Positions 10,654 to 22,039 of a stretch of 64,000 nt of DNA are shown piece after piece (the stretch's first letter is position 1; every line of letters begins with the position of its first letter). The translations under genes and the position numbers were made by a program. This DNA is from Bacillus mojavensis RO-H-1 = KCTC 3706 (GTDB lineage Bacteria; Bacillota; Bacilli; Bacillales; Bacillaceae), in assembly GCF_000245335.1 (NCBI RefSeq), contig NZ_JH600303.1, positions 1 through 64,000 on the forward strand, read 5' to 3'. Under the pieces are notes generated by a model. It was not told the DNA's origin, ran no database searches, and worked only from the letters and a program-made list of their open reading frames with translations.

Positions 10654-11189
10654 CCCGAGGTCGCTCCGGGTTTTATCAGATTCATATAGTCATGGATCAT
10701 GCTTTCTGTCATAGTGCCGGTCACCACCTTGACAACTTTTCCTTCCGGATTGATTAAAAAGGTTGTCGGGAGCGGGGATACGCCATAGGCATCAAGCACC
10801 TGACGATCTGTATCCAGGACAACCGGAAAATTCACTCCGTAGGATTTCATAAAATTATGTACTGCTATCTTTGACTCCCCAACATTTACCGCGACAATTT
10901 CAACGCCTTGGTCTTGAAAATATTTGTATTGGTTCGCCATATAAGGAAATTCTTTTTTGCACGGCTCACACCAGGTGCCCCAGAAATTCAAAAAAACACC
11001 TTTTCCTTTTAAGTCACTCAGTTCAATACGTTCCCCATTCGTATCTTCAAGGACAAAATTCGGTGCCTCGGACCCTTCAGATATGCTCTCTTTGTCGGCA
11101 AATACAGCATTGTATATTGTATAGGCCAGCGCGCAAATCAAAATGAGAAGGATGCCGGTCCGAATGAATAAACGCCTTTTTTTCTTCAT
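10650..11189 (-). CDS. resA: Thiol-disulfide oxidoreductase ResA
   Basis: Membrane-anchored thioredoxin-like protein that reduces the apocytochrome c haem-binding cysteines before haem attachment. From the ATG at 11189 it is 179 aa: N-terminal anchor (about 7-28), thioredoxin fold, active site WCEPC with Cys74 and Cys77, and the cis-Pro loop LPTTFLI. An ORF upstream in frame adds 18 codons, but only this ATG has a suitable binding site (GGAAGGGGGC) and the known length. First gene of resABCDE. Confidence 0.96.
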   Translation of the reverse strand: MKKKRRLFIRTGILLILICALAYTIYNAVFADKESISEGSEAPNFVLEDTNGERIELSDLKGKGVFLNFWGTWCEPCKKEFPYMANQYKYFQDQGVEIVAVNVGESKIAVHNFMKSYGVNFPVVLDTDRQVLDAYGVSPLPTTFLINPEGKVVKVVTGTMTESMIHDYMNLIKPGATSG

Positions 11190-11226
11190 TGTCCACTGCC
11201 CCCTTCCCCTATTGCAGATCCATTCA

Positions 11227-11255
11227 ATTATATCATTGCACATTCATTTCACATT
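11227..11255 (-). promoter_or_regulatory. Candidate promoter of the res operon
   Basis: Minus strand TATAAT (complement of 11227-11232) lies about 38 bases before the resA ATG. The -35 position is poor (AATGTG), as expected for a promoter needing ResD; the ResD sites themselves cannot be fixed by eye. Confidence 0.45.
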
Positions 11256-11282
11256 TCTAACTTTTTGAAGGTTATGTGAAAC

Positions 11283-12017
11283 TTAGAAAGCGTTTTTACC
11301 GTGTTCCGCTAGCGCTCTGAGTCTTTTGACTTCATGCGGCGTGAGCTCTCTTGCGTCTCCCGTATTTAAGCCTCTCAGATTTAAAAATGCGTATTCTTCC
11401 CGCTTCAGCTTGATTACTTCATGTCCAATCGCTTCAAACATGCGGCGCACTTGCCTGTTCCGTCCCTCATGGATGGTCAGCTGTATAATGCTTGTTTGTT
11501 TTCTCTTATCCAATGAAAGCAGCTTCGCTTTGGCAGGCGCTGTTTTGCCTTCCTCCAGCATAATGCCGCGCTCCAGCTTTCTGATCAGCTCTTTAGACGG
11601 TATGCCTTTTACCTTTGCTACATATGTTTTGTTTATTTCATATTTAGGATGCATCAGCTTGTTGGCAAACTCGCCGTCATTGGTTAAAAGCAAAAGACCG
11701 CTAGTATCGTAATCCAGACGTCCGACCGGATAAATGCGCTGCGGCACTTCTCTTAAAAAGTCAGTCACGACTTTGCGCCCTTTGTCATCTTCCGCTGCGG
11801 AAATCACGCCTCTTGGTTTATATAAAAGAAAATAAACAGGCTCTTCACGTTCCACCTTCAAACCGTTTACTTCAATCTGATCAGAACCGGTTACTTTAAC
11901 ACCAAGCTCTGTTATTACTTTGCCGTTCACCTTTACTTTTCCTTCTTTAATCAGCTCTTCTGCCTTTCTGCGTGATGCAACTCCGGCGTGAGCAATTACT
12001 TTTTGCAGTCTTTCCAT
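11283..12017 (-). CDS. rluB: 23S rRNA pseudouridine synthase RluB
   Basis: RsuA-family enzyme that isomerises a uridine in 23S rRNA. The 244-aa protein has an N-terminal S4 RNA-binding domain (MERLQKVIAHAGVASRRKAE) and a catalytic domain with the active-site Asp in GRLDYDTSGLLLLTNDG. The start at 12017 follows GAGGTGAAAGAC; the in-frame extension upstream (16 codons) has no binding site. Lies between the res operon and spmB. Confidence 0.95.
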   Translation of the reverse strand: MERLQKVIAHAGVASRRKAEELIKEGKVKVNGKVITELGVKVTGSDQIEVNGLKVEREEPVYFLLYKPRGVISAAEDDKGRKVVTDFLREVPQRIYPVGRLDYDTSGLLLLTNDGEFANKLMHPKYEINKTYVAKVKGIPSKELIRKLERGIMLEEGKTAPAKAKLLSLDKRKQTSIIQLTIHEGRNRQVRRMFEAIGHEVIKLKREEYAFLNLRGLNTGDARELTPHEVKRLRALAEHGKNAF

Positions 12018-12093
12018 GTCTTTCACCTCAAGTATTATCTTACTTTTTTCAACCTGAACAAACAAGCTTTTTCAGATTTCGCATGCTTTATCT

Positions 12094-12117
12094 AAAAAAA
12101 CGCCATTTTCAGGCGCT
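12094..12117 (-). terminator. Terminator overlapping the spmB 3' end
   Basis: Minus strand GAGCGCC TGAAAAT GGCG followed by TTTTTTT; the stem includes the last spmB codons. Confidence 0.75.
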
Positions 12118-12645
12118 CCCAAATAATAACGTAACGATGATGATAGATGCAACTACACCGATTAAATCAGCAAGAAGTCCTACCTTTAACGCATCACCCA
12201 TTTTTTTTATGCCGACCGCTCCGAAATACACAGTCAGCACATAAAGTGTTGTATCCGTTGACCCCTGCATCACCGATGCCAGCCTGCCAATAAAGGAGTC
12301 CGGTCCATAAACTGCAATTAAATCGGTCGTCATTCCCAGAGCAGCCGTACCGGAGATCGGACGGATCAGCGCAAGCGGAACCACCTCAGCCGGTATGCCG
12401 ATGGCGGAAAAGGCCGGCTTTAAAAGATCCATAAAAAAGTCCAGCGCGCCTGATGATCTGAAAACGGTAATTGCAACAAGCATCCCGACTAAGTAGGGGA
12501 TAATCGAAAATGCGATCTCAATTCCTTCTTTTCCGCCTTCAACAAAGGATTCATATGTCGGCACCTTTTTGATTGTTCCATAAAGAAGAATGCCGGCAAT
12601 AATGATAGGGATCATGGCTAAAGACAGCCAGTTGATAATTTCCAT
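12109..12645 (-). CDS. spmB: Spore maturation protein SpmB
   Basis: Membrane protein needed with SpmA for normal spore core dehydration in the dacB operon. From the ATG at 12645 (behind GGGGAGGTAAGCC) it is 178 aa with about five hydrophobic helices and a nucleoside-transporter-gate-like fold (MEIINWLSLAMIPIIIAGI at the N-terminus). An upstream in-frame extension overlaps spmA and is rejected. Follows spmA by a few bases; the molecular function is not established. Confidence 0.95.
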   Translation of the reverse strand: MEIINWLSLAMIPIIIAGILLYGTIKKVPTYESFVEGGKEGIEIAFSIIPYLVGMLVAITVFRSSGALDFFMDLLKPAFSAIGIPAEVVPLALIRPISGTAALGMTTDLIAVYGPDSFIGRLASVMQGSTDTTLYVLTVYFGAVGIKKMGDALKVGLLADLIGVVASIIIVTLLFGSA

Positions 12646-12649
12646 CGGC

Positions 12650-13241
12650 TTACCTCCCCTTCTTTTTACGGCGGTAATAAAAATATCGGTCAATAATAAT
12701 GGCGCCGATTCCAGAAATGAGTGTCGCCAAAATGCTCGGTCCGACGATATCTGTCGGCGTTTTGGAGGAATAGGCCATTCTCACGGCGATAACCGTTGTC
12801 GGGATGAGAGTAATGCAGGAAGTATTAACAGCCAAAAAAAGTGATCATGGAACGGCTCGCTTCCGAACGATTTCCATTCAGCTTTTTCATTTGCTCCATT
12901 GCTTTAATGCCAAGAGGTGTGGCCGCATTCCCCAGGCCGAAGAAATTCGCCATGAGATTTGATAAAATGTAGCCCATTGCGGGATGATCCGGCGGTATGT
13001 CAGGGAACAGCTTAGAAATAAAAGGTCTGCACATACGGCTGAAAATATCAAGCAATCCTGACTGTTCAGCTATTTTCATTAAACCCAGCCAAAAAACAAG
13101 CACGCTCATAAGTCCAAATGAGATTGTGACAGCTTCCTTGGCTCCTTTAAACACCGCCTCATTTACATCCTGCAGCGTTCCATTGCACATCGCAAATACG
13201 AGCCCGATCACAGTTAAGCTGACCCAGATTATATTGACCAT
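12650..13241 (-). pseudogene. spmA: Spore maturation protein SpmA, frameshifted by one extra T
   Basis: Membrane protein acting with SpmB and DacB in spore core dehydration. Codons 1 to about 135 ([19 protein letters not shown]...) and the rest (AVNTSCITLIPTTVIAV...) sit in different frames. The break is at the run of seven A on the plus strand (12834-12840); six would restore the 196-aa protein. As written translation stops after MITFFGC. Everything else, including overlap with dacB (13 bases) and tight spacing to spmB, is intact, so a sequencing error or very recent mutation is likely. Confidence 0.9.
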
Positions 13242-14377
13242 TTTGCCCCGCCAGCCGCATTCAGAAAAATTGATTTAAATGTTTCAAAAAACTTTTTTTT
13301 CGGTTTTTGATTTCGTTCGTTTTCGTAATAGATCGGCACTTTTGCAATGGTTTCATCGTTGAACATGACTTTCATATGTCCTACAATATCCGGAATTTTT
13401 GAAGCATCCTTTTCCCAGGCTTTTTTCGGTTTGAGCAGCGTAGTGTTAATTTTGACATCTTCTTTTTCTTCTTCGGTAAGCAAATAGGTGATGTCTCGTT
13501 TGATGAAAGCTTTGGACTCATAAAATGTACCTTTGAGCTTCGGAATGTCTCCTTTTTTTGCGATTAAATATGTTTGATAATGCTCAAATACATAGTTAAA
13601 CATATTCATATGATCATCCCAATCGTCAGGGTCATTAATGGTCACGGCTATCAGATCAACGCCGTCCTTTGAAGCGGTTGAAACCAGTGTGCGTTTTGCA
13701 AGCTTGGTATAGCCTGTTTTCCCCCCTGTACTGTATGGATACAGCATCGTCAGCAATTTATTTTTGTTTTTCCACACGCTTTCCATTGTTTCTGCTTTGT
13801 ATACTTTTGTGCCGGAGATGGTTTGATAGTCTTTGAGCTTCATGGCGTATTTCGTTAAAATAGCCATGTCATAAGCTGATGAGTAATGATTTTCATGGTC
13901 GTCCAATCCGTGCGGGTTTTGAAAACGGGTATTCTCCATACCGATTTGCTCTGCTTTTTGGTTCATCATATAGACAAATCCATCGAGGCTTCCCCCGACA
14001 TACTCAGCGATCGCAACAGCAGCATCGTTCCCGGATCTCAGCATCAGGCCATACACAAGATCCTTTAATTTTACTTTTTGCCCTTCGGTTAAATAAATGG
14101 CCGAGCCCTCTGTTCTGACCGCATTTGCAGACACAGTCACGGTTTCTTCCATTTTTCCTGATTCAATGGCGAGAACAGCGGTCATGATCTTTGTAATACT
14201 GGCAATTCGCCTTTTTTCATGCTCGTCCTTGGCAAATAACACTCTTCCTGATGTGCCGTCAATGACAATCGCGCTCTTCGCACTGACATTTATAGCTGCA
14301 TGGGCTGTGTTCACATTTACATTTGCAAATAGAAAAGAAATAATGACTATTAATACAGCTTTTTTAAAAATGCGCAT
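13229..14377 (-). CDS. dacB: Sporulation D-alanyl-D-alanine carboxypeptidase DacB (PBP5*)
   Basis: Trims stem peptides of spore cortex peptidoglycan in the mother cell. The 382-aa protein has a signal peptide ending near residue 27 (NTAHA), then the penicillin-binding triad: Ser60-x-x-Lys63 in SITKIM, SGN in [12 protein letters not shown] and KTG in GGKTGYTK, followed by the C-terminal domain of low-molecular-mass PBPs. First gene of the dacB-spmA-spmB operon. Confidence 0.97.
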   Translation of the reverse strand: MRIFKKAVLIVIISFLFANVNVNTAHAAINVSAKSAIVIDGTSGRVLFAKDEHEKRRIASITKIMTAVLAIESGKMEETVTVSANAVRTEGSAIYLTEGQKVKLKDLVYGLMLRSGNDAAVAIAEYVGGSLDGFVYMMNQKAEQIGMENTRFQNPHGLDDHENHYSSAYDMAILTKYAMKLKDYQTISGTKVYKAETMESVWKNKNKLLTMLYPYSTGGKTGYTKLAKRTLVSTASKDGVDLIAVTINDPDDWDDHMNMFNYVFEHYQTYLIAKKGDIPKLKGTFYESKAFIKRDITYLLTEEEKEDVKINTTLLKPKKAWEKDASKIPDIVGHMKVMFNDETIAKVPIYYENERNQKPKKKFFETFKSIFLNAAGGAKWSI

Positions 14378-14466
14378 GTTTGTTCACGTCCTTGTGGTGG
14401 TTTGTACAAGTTTATGCGCATGTCCATCAGTTATGAATAACAATTGTGTCTTGGCCTGCAAACATA

Positions 14467-14494
14467 AAAAAACTCTCCCGTAAAAGGAGAGTAA
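14467..14494 (-). terminator. Terminator after ypuI
   Basis: Minus strand ACTCTCC TTTTAC GGGAGAGT followed by TTTTTTT, placed just after the ypuI stop and before dacB. Confidence 0.85.
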
Positions 14495-14497
14495 GTG

Positions 14498-15037
14498 TTA
14501 TCTGATTGATGCCATGCTAGATCCGGACGCTTCGTAATGAGCCAGTTCTTCCCTCATCTTCAGAAACGCTGCGCTCAGCGGCAATAATAATTGCTCCAGA
14601 GACTGCGGAACAGCATGGTAGAACTCAATTGCGCTGACTCCGGTATATGACGCCCGGCTGTTTTCACACCAGGTGTCTTTCTTTGGCATAAAGAACTCTT
14701 CAATGCATTGATGATACACATTGTAAAGTGTTTTTTCCGCTCTGGTTTCCTGAAAAGGCTCTTGTATAAGGAGGCGGCGGCATGCTTCAGCGCCTCCTTC
14801 ACAAAATACTGTCATTCTTCTCAGCGTGCTCAGCACATCACAGCAGTAAGCCTCTTCAACAGGCAATTCAGCCTGCATAGACGCCAGCGTGGTTTGATTT
14901 AAATAATCATTAACGGTATTGACAACCATTGATAAGAATTCGCCTGTTTTTTGAGTCTGCACTCGCACAATCGAATGTCCCATTTCGTTTGGTATCTTCC
15001 CCTCATGTCTTTGTCTCTCACATTTTGCTTCTTTCAT
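14498..15037 (-). CDS. ypuI: YpuI, conserved protein of unknown function
   Basis: A 179-aa soluble, mostly helical protein found in bacilli (DUF3907 family as I recall). No catalytic motif, signal peptide or membrane helix is visible. It has several Cys residues (CCDVL, EACRRLL). It lies alone between scpB and dacB with its own terminator. I do not know its role. Confidence 0.85.
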   Translation of the reverse strand: MKEAKCERQRHEGKIPNEMGHSIVRVQTQKTGEFLSMVVNTVNDYLNQTTLASMQAELPVEEAYCCDVLSTLRRMTVFCEGGAEACRRLLIQEPFQETRAEKTLYNVYHQCIEEFFMPKKDTWCENSRASYTGVSAIEFYHAVPQSLEQLLLPLSAAFLKMREELAHYEASGSSMASIR

Positions 15038-15094
15038 GATAGCTACTTCTTCCTTATATCTTATGTTGATGAAAAAGCGCGATTCATTATTTCT

Positions 15095-15688
15095 CTATTT
15101 TATATCTTCAAAGGTTTGGTTAAAGTTTTCAAAGAATAAATCCGCTTCTTCTTGAAGAACGTCATCTTCCGCATTTTCAGGCAGCGGCGGAAGCTCGTCC
15201 AGCGTTTTTAAGCCGAATTGCTCAAGAAAAGTCGGCGTCGTGCCGTATAAAATGGCCCGTCCCGGACCGTCAGCGCGCCCGACTTCACACAGCAGCGCCT
15301 TGGCGACAAGGCTGTGTAAAATTCTTTCTGATTTCACACCTCTGATATCTTCAATTTCCGCTCTTGTGATCGGCTGTTTATATGAAACAATCGCCAGCAC
15401 CTCCAAAGATGCTTGGGAAAGGCCTTTCGACGGTACTTCGATCAGTTTTTTCAAGTACGGCGCAAAGTCCTTTTTGGTGGAAAGCATGTACGTATCTGCA
15501 TATTCAATAAGTTCAATGCCTCTTGTATCATGTCGGTATTCGTCTGCCACATCCGCCATAATGGTGTTCAGTTCAGGCTCTTCTATTTCAAGCACTGTTA
15601 ACAGCTGTTTTTTGGTCAGTCCTTCATCGCCTGCCGCATATAGAAGGGCTTCCACTATAGCTTTCCAATTCACGATATCAAGCCCCAT
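15095..15688 (-). CDS. scpB: Segregation and condensation protein ScpB
   Basis: Kite subunit of the Smc-ScpAB condensin complex that organises and segregates the chromosome. From the ATG at 15688 (behind GGGGAGTG) the product is 197 aa with two winged-helix domains ([37 protein letters not shown]) and an acidic C-terminal tail. The start lies inside the scpA 3' end (11-base overlap), so the pair is translationally coupled. Confidence 0.97.
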   Translation of the reverse strand: MGLDIVNWKAIVEALLYAAGDEGLTKKQLLTVLEIEEPELNTIMADVADEYRHDTRGIELIEYADTYMLSTKKDFAPYLKKLIEVPSKGLSQASLEVLAIVSYKQPITRAEIEDIRGVKSERILHSLVAKALLCEVGRADGPGRAILYGTTPTFLEQFGLKTLDELPPLPENAEDDVLQEEADLFFENFNQTFEDIK

Positions 15689-16433
15689 GAATGGATTCAC
15701 TCCCCATAATGTAAATATCTGAAAAATTCCGCTCCTGCTCAATCAAAATCAGCTGATTTTTCATCAGTTCTAAAACTGCCAGGAAAGTGACAACTAAATG
15801 TTCTTTTTGCTCATATGAAAAAAGATCCATAAAGTTAATTCTTTTCCCTTTTGATTTCAGGCTGTGGACGATTTCATTCATTCTGTCTTCGATTGGTATT
15901 TCCTGTCTTGTAATTGTTGTTTCCATCGGCCTTGTTATTTTTTTTCGCTTCAGCACTTTTTGAAAAGCGCCAATCATATCGTATACCGTGACTGACAGCT
16001 TTTGCTCCGATTGTTTCACTTCTTTTGCATATTCGCTCAAATCACTCGGCGGTTTCGTAAATGATTTTTGTCTTTCTTCTTCCCGTTCCTTTAATTCCTT
16101 CGCCGCGTCTTTATATTTTCTATACTCAATGAGCTTTTCAATCAGTTCCTCCCGTGGATCTTCTTCCTCAAGAAATTCATCCTCAAACAGCTCTTCCTCT
16201 TGCTTCGGGAGCAACATTCTGCTTTTAATACTGAGCAGTGTTGCAGCCATCACCAAATACTCGCTGGCGATATCAAGCTCAAGCACACGCATCGTATGTA
16301 CATATAATAAATATTGTTCAGTAATCTTCGCCACGGGTATATCATATATGTCAATTTCAAGACGATTGATTAAATGAAGCAGCAGGTCCAATGGGCCTTC
16401 AAACGTATCAATTTTCACTTGATATTCTTCCAT
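15678..16433 (-). CDS. scpA: Segregation and condensation protein ScpA
   Basis: Kleisin subunit of Smc-ScpAB. The 251-aa product begins [19 protein letters not shown], the conserved kleisin N-terminus that binds the Smc neck, has an acidic central linker ([19 protein letters not shown]) and a C-terminal winged helix that binds the Smc head. The start at 16433 is the second of two adjacent ATGs after GGTGAG and gives the length known in B. subtilis. Confidence 0.97.
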   Translation of the reverse strand: MEEYQVKIDTFEGPLDLLLHLINRLEIDIYDIPVAKITEQYLLYVHTMRVLELDIASEYLVMAATLLSIKSRMLLPKQEEELFEDEFLEEEDPREELIEKLIEYRKYKDAAKELKEREEERQKSFTKPPSDLSEYAKEVKQSEQKLSVTVYDMIGAFQKVLKRKKITRPMETTITRQEIPIEDRMNEIVHSLKSKGKRINFMDLFSYEQKEHLVVTFLAVLELMKNQLILIEQERNFSDIYIMGSESIHGA

Positions 16434-16642
16434 CATCTCACCATTTTCAAGTATCGCTCTCATTGCCGGATAAACTGGCTACCCTTTAGTATAAGCCACC
16501 AAAAAGCTCTCGTCCAATACTATTTCATTTCCTGTACTTCAAGAGATTTGTGCTGAATATTCAAAATAACAAGATATCCGCCTACACCAAAAAGGGCAGG
16601 TGTACATAGGATGCTCGCGTAGACCATAACAAAGGAGGCTGA

Positions 16643-16738
16643 ATGTTCATGGGAGAAAAGTGCTTCAGCGGCAGTTTTGCTTTAATTGTCGTTTTGTTTA
16701 TTCTGTTAATTATCGTAGGTGCTGCTTGGATTTGCTAG
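16643..16738 (+). CDS. 31-aa YjcZ/sporulation-type membrane peptide
   Basis: A short reading frame with a strong ribosome binding site (AAAGGAGG at 16631-16638). It encodes MFMGEKCFSGSFALIV followed by VLFILLIIVGAAWIC: one hydrophobic helix preceded by a small polar segment. The core SFALIVVLFILLIIVGA closely resembles the tiny YjcZ-family peptides of Bacillus, several of which are made during sporulation. A second ATG two codons in (16649) has more conventional spacing and may be the true start. The two Cys residues are unusual for the family. No promoter could be fixed. Confidence 0.75.
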   Translation: MFMGEKCFSGSFALIVVLFILLIIVGAAWIC

Positions 16739-16825
16739 AACTAAAAAAGAGCGGGTCCAATGCGCTGTTTTTTCCTTTCATCTGTCCTGTGTTACACTAA
16801 AGGCGGATTAAAAGGAGGAAGCATC

Positions 16826-17350
16826 TTGTACCCGAAAGCTTATATCGATTATCTCGTTGAATTTCACGCAACACGAGATTATTTTGAATGCCATGAAATA
16901 CTAGAAGAATATTGGAAGGAAGATCCTCCGAACAAACGAAAAATACATTGGGTCGGCTTTATCCAGCTTGCTGTTGCTTTGTATCATCATAGAAGACAGA
17001 ATACAGCCGGGGCCAAAAAATTGCTGGCAAACAGCATACGGATTCTTGAAGCGGAAAAACAAGCGGTGGAAGATTTGGGGCTTGATCATACCCGTTTACT
17101 GGAGCTTATGCAGTCGGTTTACGAACAAATTGAACTGGGATCTTCCTATAAAAGCATCATGCTGCCAATTAAAGATGAGAGGCTGGATGAAGCATGCCGC
17201 ATTGAATGCAAGCGAAAAGCTTACAGATGGGGGCAGCCCAGCACACTCACCGATAGATTTCTTATTCATAAACATCGTTTGCGGGATCGGACTGATGTCA
17301 TCCGTGAACGCGAGAAAGAAATTGAGCGAAGAAAAAAAAGCAGAGGCTGA
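16826..17350 (+). CDS. ypuF: YpuF, DUF309-type protein
   Basis: A 174-aa protein with the DUF309 pattern: FHATRDYFECHEILEEYWK, then WVGFIQLAVALYHHRRQN, with paired His and Glu residues suggestive of a metal or ligand site. The function is unknown. The start is TTG at 16826, immediately behind AAAGGAGG; the longer frame starting upstream lacks a site. It is convergent with ribT, sharing a hairpin. Confidence 0.88.
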   Translation: MYPKAYIDYLVEFHATRDYFECHEILEEYWKEDPPNKRKIHWVGFIQLAVALYHHRRQNTAGAKKLLANSIRILEAEKQAVEDLGLDHTRLLELMQSVYEQIELGSSYKSIMLPIKDERLDEACRIECKRKAYRWGQPSTLTDRFLIHKHRLRDRTDVIREREKEIERRKKSRG

Positions 17351-17363
17351 TAACAGCCTCTGC

Positions 17364-17364
<1 letters not shown>
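17340..17364. terminator. Hairpin between convergent ypuF and ribT
   Basis: GCAGAGGCT GATAAC AGCCTCTGC, a 9-bp perfect stem spanning the ypuF stop, followed by TTAATTATT. The T-run is poor, so termination strength is uncertain. Confidence 0.6.
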
Positions 17365-17768
<404 letters not shown>

Positions 17769-17848
17769 CTATCAAACGGAAAAGTATAGGTGATCCGTTT
17801 TCTCACATTATATCATTTTCGCCATATTTTTAAACTGTTTTCAGCAAA

Positions 17849-18313
17849 TTATTCAAATGAACGGTTTAAATTTGCCATTTCTATGGCAGAAACAGCACAA
17901 TCTACACCCTTGTTGCCCGCTTTTGTTCCAGCCCGTTCAATGGCCTGCTCAATGTTTTCCGTAGTGACAATTCCAAAGATCACTGGTACGCCTGTTGTGT
18001 TCGCTGCTTGCGCGATGCCTTTTGCAGCTTCGTTGCAGACATAATCATAATGAGTCGTTGCGCCTCTGATGACAGTGCCGAGTGTAATAATGGCGTCATA
18101 TTTTTTTGTTTCCGCCATTTTTTTAGCAGCGAAAGGAATTTCAAATGCGCCCGGAACCCAAGCCACATCAATATCGTTTGTATCCACGCCGTGTCTGAGC
18201 AATGCATCTTCTGCCCCGCTCAGCAGCTTGCTTGTAATAAAATCATTAAATCTACCTACGACGATTCCGATTTTAAGACCTGTACCAACTAAATTTCCTT
18301 GTATGATATTCAT
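17849..18313 (-). CDS. ribH: 6,7-dimethyl-8-ribityllumazine synthase RibH
   Basis: Penultimate step of riboflavin synthesis, condensing the ribityl pyrimidine with dihydroxybutanone phosphate. The 154-aa protein has full length and the family motifs [30 protein letters not shown] and the catalytic-His region [17 protein letters not shown]. It forms 60-meric capsids around RibE in B. subtilis. Starts 32 bases after ribBA. Confidence 0.98.
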   Translation of the reverse strand: MNIIQGNLVGTGLKIGIVVGRFNDFITSKLLSGAEDALLRHGVDTNDIDVAWVPGAFEIPFAAKKMAETKKYDAIITLGTVIRGATTHYDYVCNEAAKGIAQAANTTGVPVIFGIVTTENIEQAIERAGTKAGNKGVDCAVSAIEMANLNRSFE

Positions 18314-18345
18314 ATGATTCCCATCCTTTTTTGTGATTTCTGTTA

Positions 18346-19542
18346 TTAGAAATGAAGTAAATGACCTAGTTTGTTCATCTTTGTTTGCAAATATTTTTTG
18401 TTATGCTCTTTGGCCTCCATTTGAAGCGGCACTCTTTCTGTAATGCTGAGTCCATAGCCTTCAAGTCCGGCAATTTTCCGCGGATTATTCGTCAAAAGCT
18501 TCATATTCCGCACGCCGAGATCGCGTAAAATTTGAGCACCAATGCCGTAATTGCGCAAATCAGGCAAAAAGCCGAGCGCCTCATTAGCTTCTACAGTGTC
18601 ATATCCTTCTTCCTGAAGCTTATAGGCTTTTAACTTATTAATCAGACCGATGCCCCGGCCTTCTTGGCGGAGATACAAAAGCACTCCCCGGCCTTCTGCG
18701 GCAATTTGCGTTAGCGCGGCGTGAAGCTGCGGGCCGCAGTCACAGCGATGAGACCCAAACACATCACCTGTGAGACACTCTGAATGAACCCGGACCAATA
18801 CTGGTTCTTCATTAAACGGCACATCTCCCATCACAAATGCGACATGCTCTTTTCCGTCGATCTCATTTGTGTATCCGTACACCTTAAATGTGCCAAAATC
18901 AGTCGGCAAGGTAATATCGACTTCCCGCTCTACAAGTGTTGTCAAGTTGTAGCGGTACTCAATTAAATCTTTAATGGTGATCATTTTTAATTGATGCTTT
19001 TTCGCAATTTCTATCAGCTCAGGTACTCTTGCCATCGTTCCGTCTTCATTCATAATTTCGCAAATGACGCCTGCTCCCTGAGAACCGCAAGCTTCAGCAA
19101 GATCGACTGCCGCTTCTGTATGGCCCGCTCTTTTCAGAACACCTCCCTTTTTCGCAATCAGGGGAAAAATGTGCCCCGGACGCTGAAAATCTGCCGGCAC
19201 TGAACTGCTGTCCAGCAAAGCTTTGACAGTAAATGATCTTTCCTGTGCGCTGATTCCCGTTTTTGTCTTACGGTGGTCAATGCTTACTGTAAAAGCAGTG
19301 TGGTGGGAATCTGTATTGTGCTCAACCATAGGATGAAGATCGAGCCTGTCAGCGATTTCCTCACTGAGAGGCGTGCAAATCAGCCCTCTTCCGTGCGTCG
19401 CCATAAAGTTAATCACTTCAGGAGTCGCATGCTCCGCAAGAGCCACAAAGTCTCCTTCATTTTCTCTGTCTTCATCATCAACAACAATGATGACTTCGCC
19501 TTTTTTTAAAGCGTCTAATGCCTCTTCTATCGGATGAAACAT
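18346..19542 (-). CDS. ribBA: Bifunctional GTP cyclohydrolase II / DHBP synthase RibBA
   Basis: Starts both branches of riboflavin synthesis. Residues about 1-200 are 3,4-dihydroxy-2-butanone 4-phosphate synthase ([26 protein letters not shown]); residues about 205-398 are GTP cyclohydrolase II with the zinc cysteines in [17 protein letters not shown] and [12 protein letters not shown]. The 398-aa length is normal for the fused enzyme (called ribA in older B. subtilis papers). Confidence 0.98.
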   Translation of the reverse strand: MFHPIEEALDALKKGEVIIVVDDEDRENEGDFVALAEHATPEVINFMATHGRGLICTPLSEEIADRLDLHPMVEHNTDSHHTAFTVSIDHRKTKTGISAQERSFTVKALLDSSSVPADFQRPGHIFPLIAKKGGVLKRAGHTEAAVDLAEACGSQGAGVICEIMNEDGTMARVPELIEIAKKHQLKMITIKDLIEYRYNLTTLVEREVDITLPTDFGTFKVYGYTNEIDGKEHVAFVMGDVPFNEEPVLVRVHSECLTGDVFGSHRCDCGPQLHAALTQIAAEGRGVLLYLRQEGRGIGLINKLKAYKLQEEGYDTVEANEALGFLPDLRNYGIGAQILRDLGVRNMKLLTNNPRKIAGLEGYGLSITERVPLQMEAKEHNKKYLQTKMNKLGHLLHF

Positions 19543-19556
19543 GCTAATCTTCCTCT

Positions 19557-20204
19557 CTAAAAGCCGTTTTCGCTTAAGAAGGCTTTTGTTATGGTTTGTT
19601 GGTTCTTATTTTCATTGGCTTTATGCAAAAATCGATACATATATTTTCCGATCATATCGCATTCGATATTCACTTTGGAGCCGATCGTTTTTTCGGAAAA
19701 AATCGTTTCGCTGATGGTGTGCGGTATTAAAGAAATAGTCACCGTATCATCTGTTAGCCCGAAAATGGTTAAGCTCACACCGTCAACTGTTATAGATCCC
19801 TTTAGAACCAACGTTTTTGTTAATGACGGATCCATTTTCAAATCATAGTAAACTGCGTTGCTTTTTTCTTCAATACGTGTGATTTCTGCGGTACCGTCAA
19901 CATGTCCTGAAACGAAATGGCCTCCAAATCGCCCGTTTGCCGCCATCGCTCTTTCCAAATTCACTTTGCTGCCTTTTGATAAATCGTTCAGCGACGTTGC
20001 TTTGACTGTTTCAGGCATGACATCAACTGTGAATTGGCTTTTCGTGAAATCAGTAACAGTCAGACAAATGCCATTCACTGCAATGCTGTCGCCCAAGTGA
20101 ACATCCTCTAATATTTTTGAGCATTTAATTGTTAAGGCCATAGAAGAGCCTGTTTTTTTCATGGATTCGATTGTGCCTGTTTCTTCTATAATTCCTGTAA
20201 ACAT
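19557..20204 (-). CDS. ribE: Riboflavin synthase alpha subunit RibE
   Basis: Dismutates two lumazine molecules to riboflavin. The 215-aa product consists of two similar lumazine-binding repeats, each beginning with a [22 protein letters not shown] motif. The ATG at 20204 starts [10 protein letters not shown], the canonical N-terminus, behind AGGATGGTGACC; the three extra upstream codons are rejected. Older B. subtilis name ribB. Confidence 0.98.
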   Translation of the reverse strand: MFTGIIEETGTIESMKKTGSSMALTIKCSKILEDVHLGDSIAVNGICLTVTDFTKSQFTVDVMPETVKATSLNDLSKGSKVNLERAMAANGRFGGHFVSGHVDGTAEITRIEEKSNAVYYDLKMDPSLTKTLVLKGSITVDGVSLTIFGLTDDTVTISLIPHTISETIFSEKTIGSKVNIECDMIGKYMYRFLHKANENKNQQTITKAFLSENGF

Positions 20205-20214
20205 GGTCACCATC

Positions 20215-21321
<1,107 letters not shown>

Positions 21322-21335
21322 TCATTTACCGTCAA

Positions 21336-21374
21336 AAAAGCCCCGAATTTAAGAAAAATTCGGGGCTTTAGGTA
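21336..21374 (-). terminator. Riboswitch-controlled terminator before ribD
   Basis: AAGCCCCGAATTT and AAATTCGGGGCTT form a long stem; on the minus strand the run TTTTTTGAC follows. It is the expression platform between the FMN aptamer and ribD. Confidence 0.9.
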
Positions 21375-21427
21375 TTTTACGCAATAGGAAATAACACTAT
21401 GCATGTTGATACATTTTGCATAGCGGT

Positions 21428-21576
21428 TCTTCATCCTTCTCCCATCCAGACTTTCACTGTCGGCTTCAGCTTAAACTGAATCCACCGCGTACATATGCAC
21501 ACGGGTCACGGGCTCTAAAGCGCATGTCGCTTTACTACCGCCGGTCGGGATTTCCACCCTGCCCCGAAGGATACAA
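21428..21576 (-). promoter_or_regulatory. FMN riboswitch (RFN element) of the rib operon
   Basis: Minus strand shows CCTTCGGGGCAGGGTGGAAAT, CGACCGGCGGTAGTAAAGC, AGAGCCCGTGACCCGTG and closing GTCTGGATGGGAGAAGGAT, all RFN blocks. The P-stem between is longer than in the ribU element. The region 21301-21694 holds only this leader, its terminator and the ypuD terminator. Confidence 0.98.
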
Positions 21577-21659
21577 TCTTTATTCATTTGTCCTTAATGG
21601 CTATTATAGCGGTCCTTTCTTAAGTACGCAATGAAATAAACTTACAATTTGAGAAATCG

Positions 21660-21692
21660 AAAAAACACCCATCGTTCGAAAGGTGTTTTTTT
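21660..21692 (-). terminator. Terminator after ypuD
   Basis: Minus strand AAAAACACCT TTCGAACGAT GGGTGTTTTTT, just after the ypuD stop. Confidence 0.8.
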
Positions 21693-21694
21693 AG

Positions 21695-22039
21695 TTAATC
21701 ATTTATTTTTGCAACCTTGATTAAACCGTCGATCCGCTTTGATTTGCTGAAGTACGCCTTGATCTTATCGCCTTCTTTTATATCAGACAAATCTTGATTT
21801 AATTTTTTTCCGTTAAAGATGATCTTCGTGCCGTTATCTGCTTCTCCATGATATTCTGTTCCGTCAATTTTTGTCACTTTATATTCTTGGATTGTATACT
21901 CTTCTTCTTCGGAGGACAAGGTTTGTCCAATCGCTGTCGGAACGTCCTTCAGTTCCACACCATTTATGTACATATAACCCCCTGCAAGTAAAAGCAGAAG
22001 TACTAACAGAATGGTAATCTTGGTTTTTATTCTTCCCAT
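21695..22039 (-). CDS. ypuD: YpuD, small membrane-anchored or secreted protein
   Basis: The 114-aa product has an N-terminal hydrophobic segment (KITILLVLLLLLAGGYMYI) that may anchor it, and an extracellular OB-like beta-rich part (DGTEYHGEADNGTKIIF; DIKEGDKIKAYFSKSK). The function is unknown. The ATG at 22039 is preceded by GGAGG; an upstream in-frame extension of 12 codons is not supported. Confidence 0.88.
   Translation of the reverse strand: MGRIKTKITILLVLLLLLAGGYMYINGVELKDVPTAIGQTLSSEEEEYTIQEYKVTKIDGTEYHGEADNGTKIIFNGKKLNQDLSDIKEGDKIKAYFSKSKRIDGLIKVAKIND

Noticed and set aside
15240-16377. Ser-rich plus-strand frames of 129-160 aa opposite scpA and scpB
   Set aside because: Shadows of acidic, Glu-rich genes read in reverse; poly-Ser is the usual artefact.
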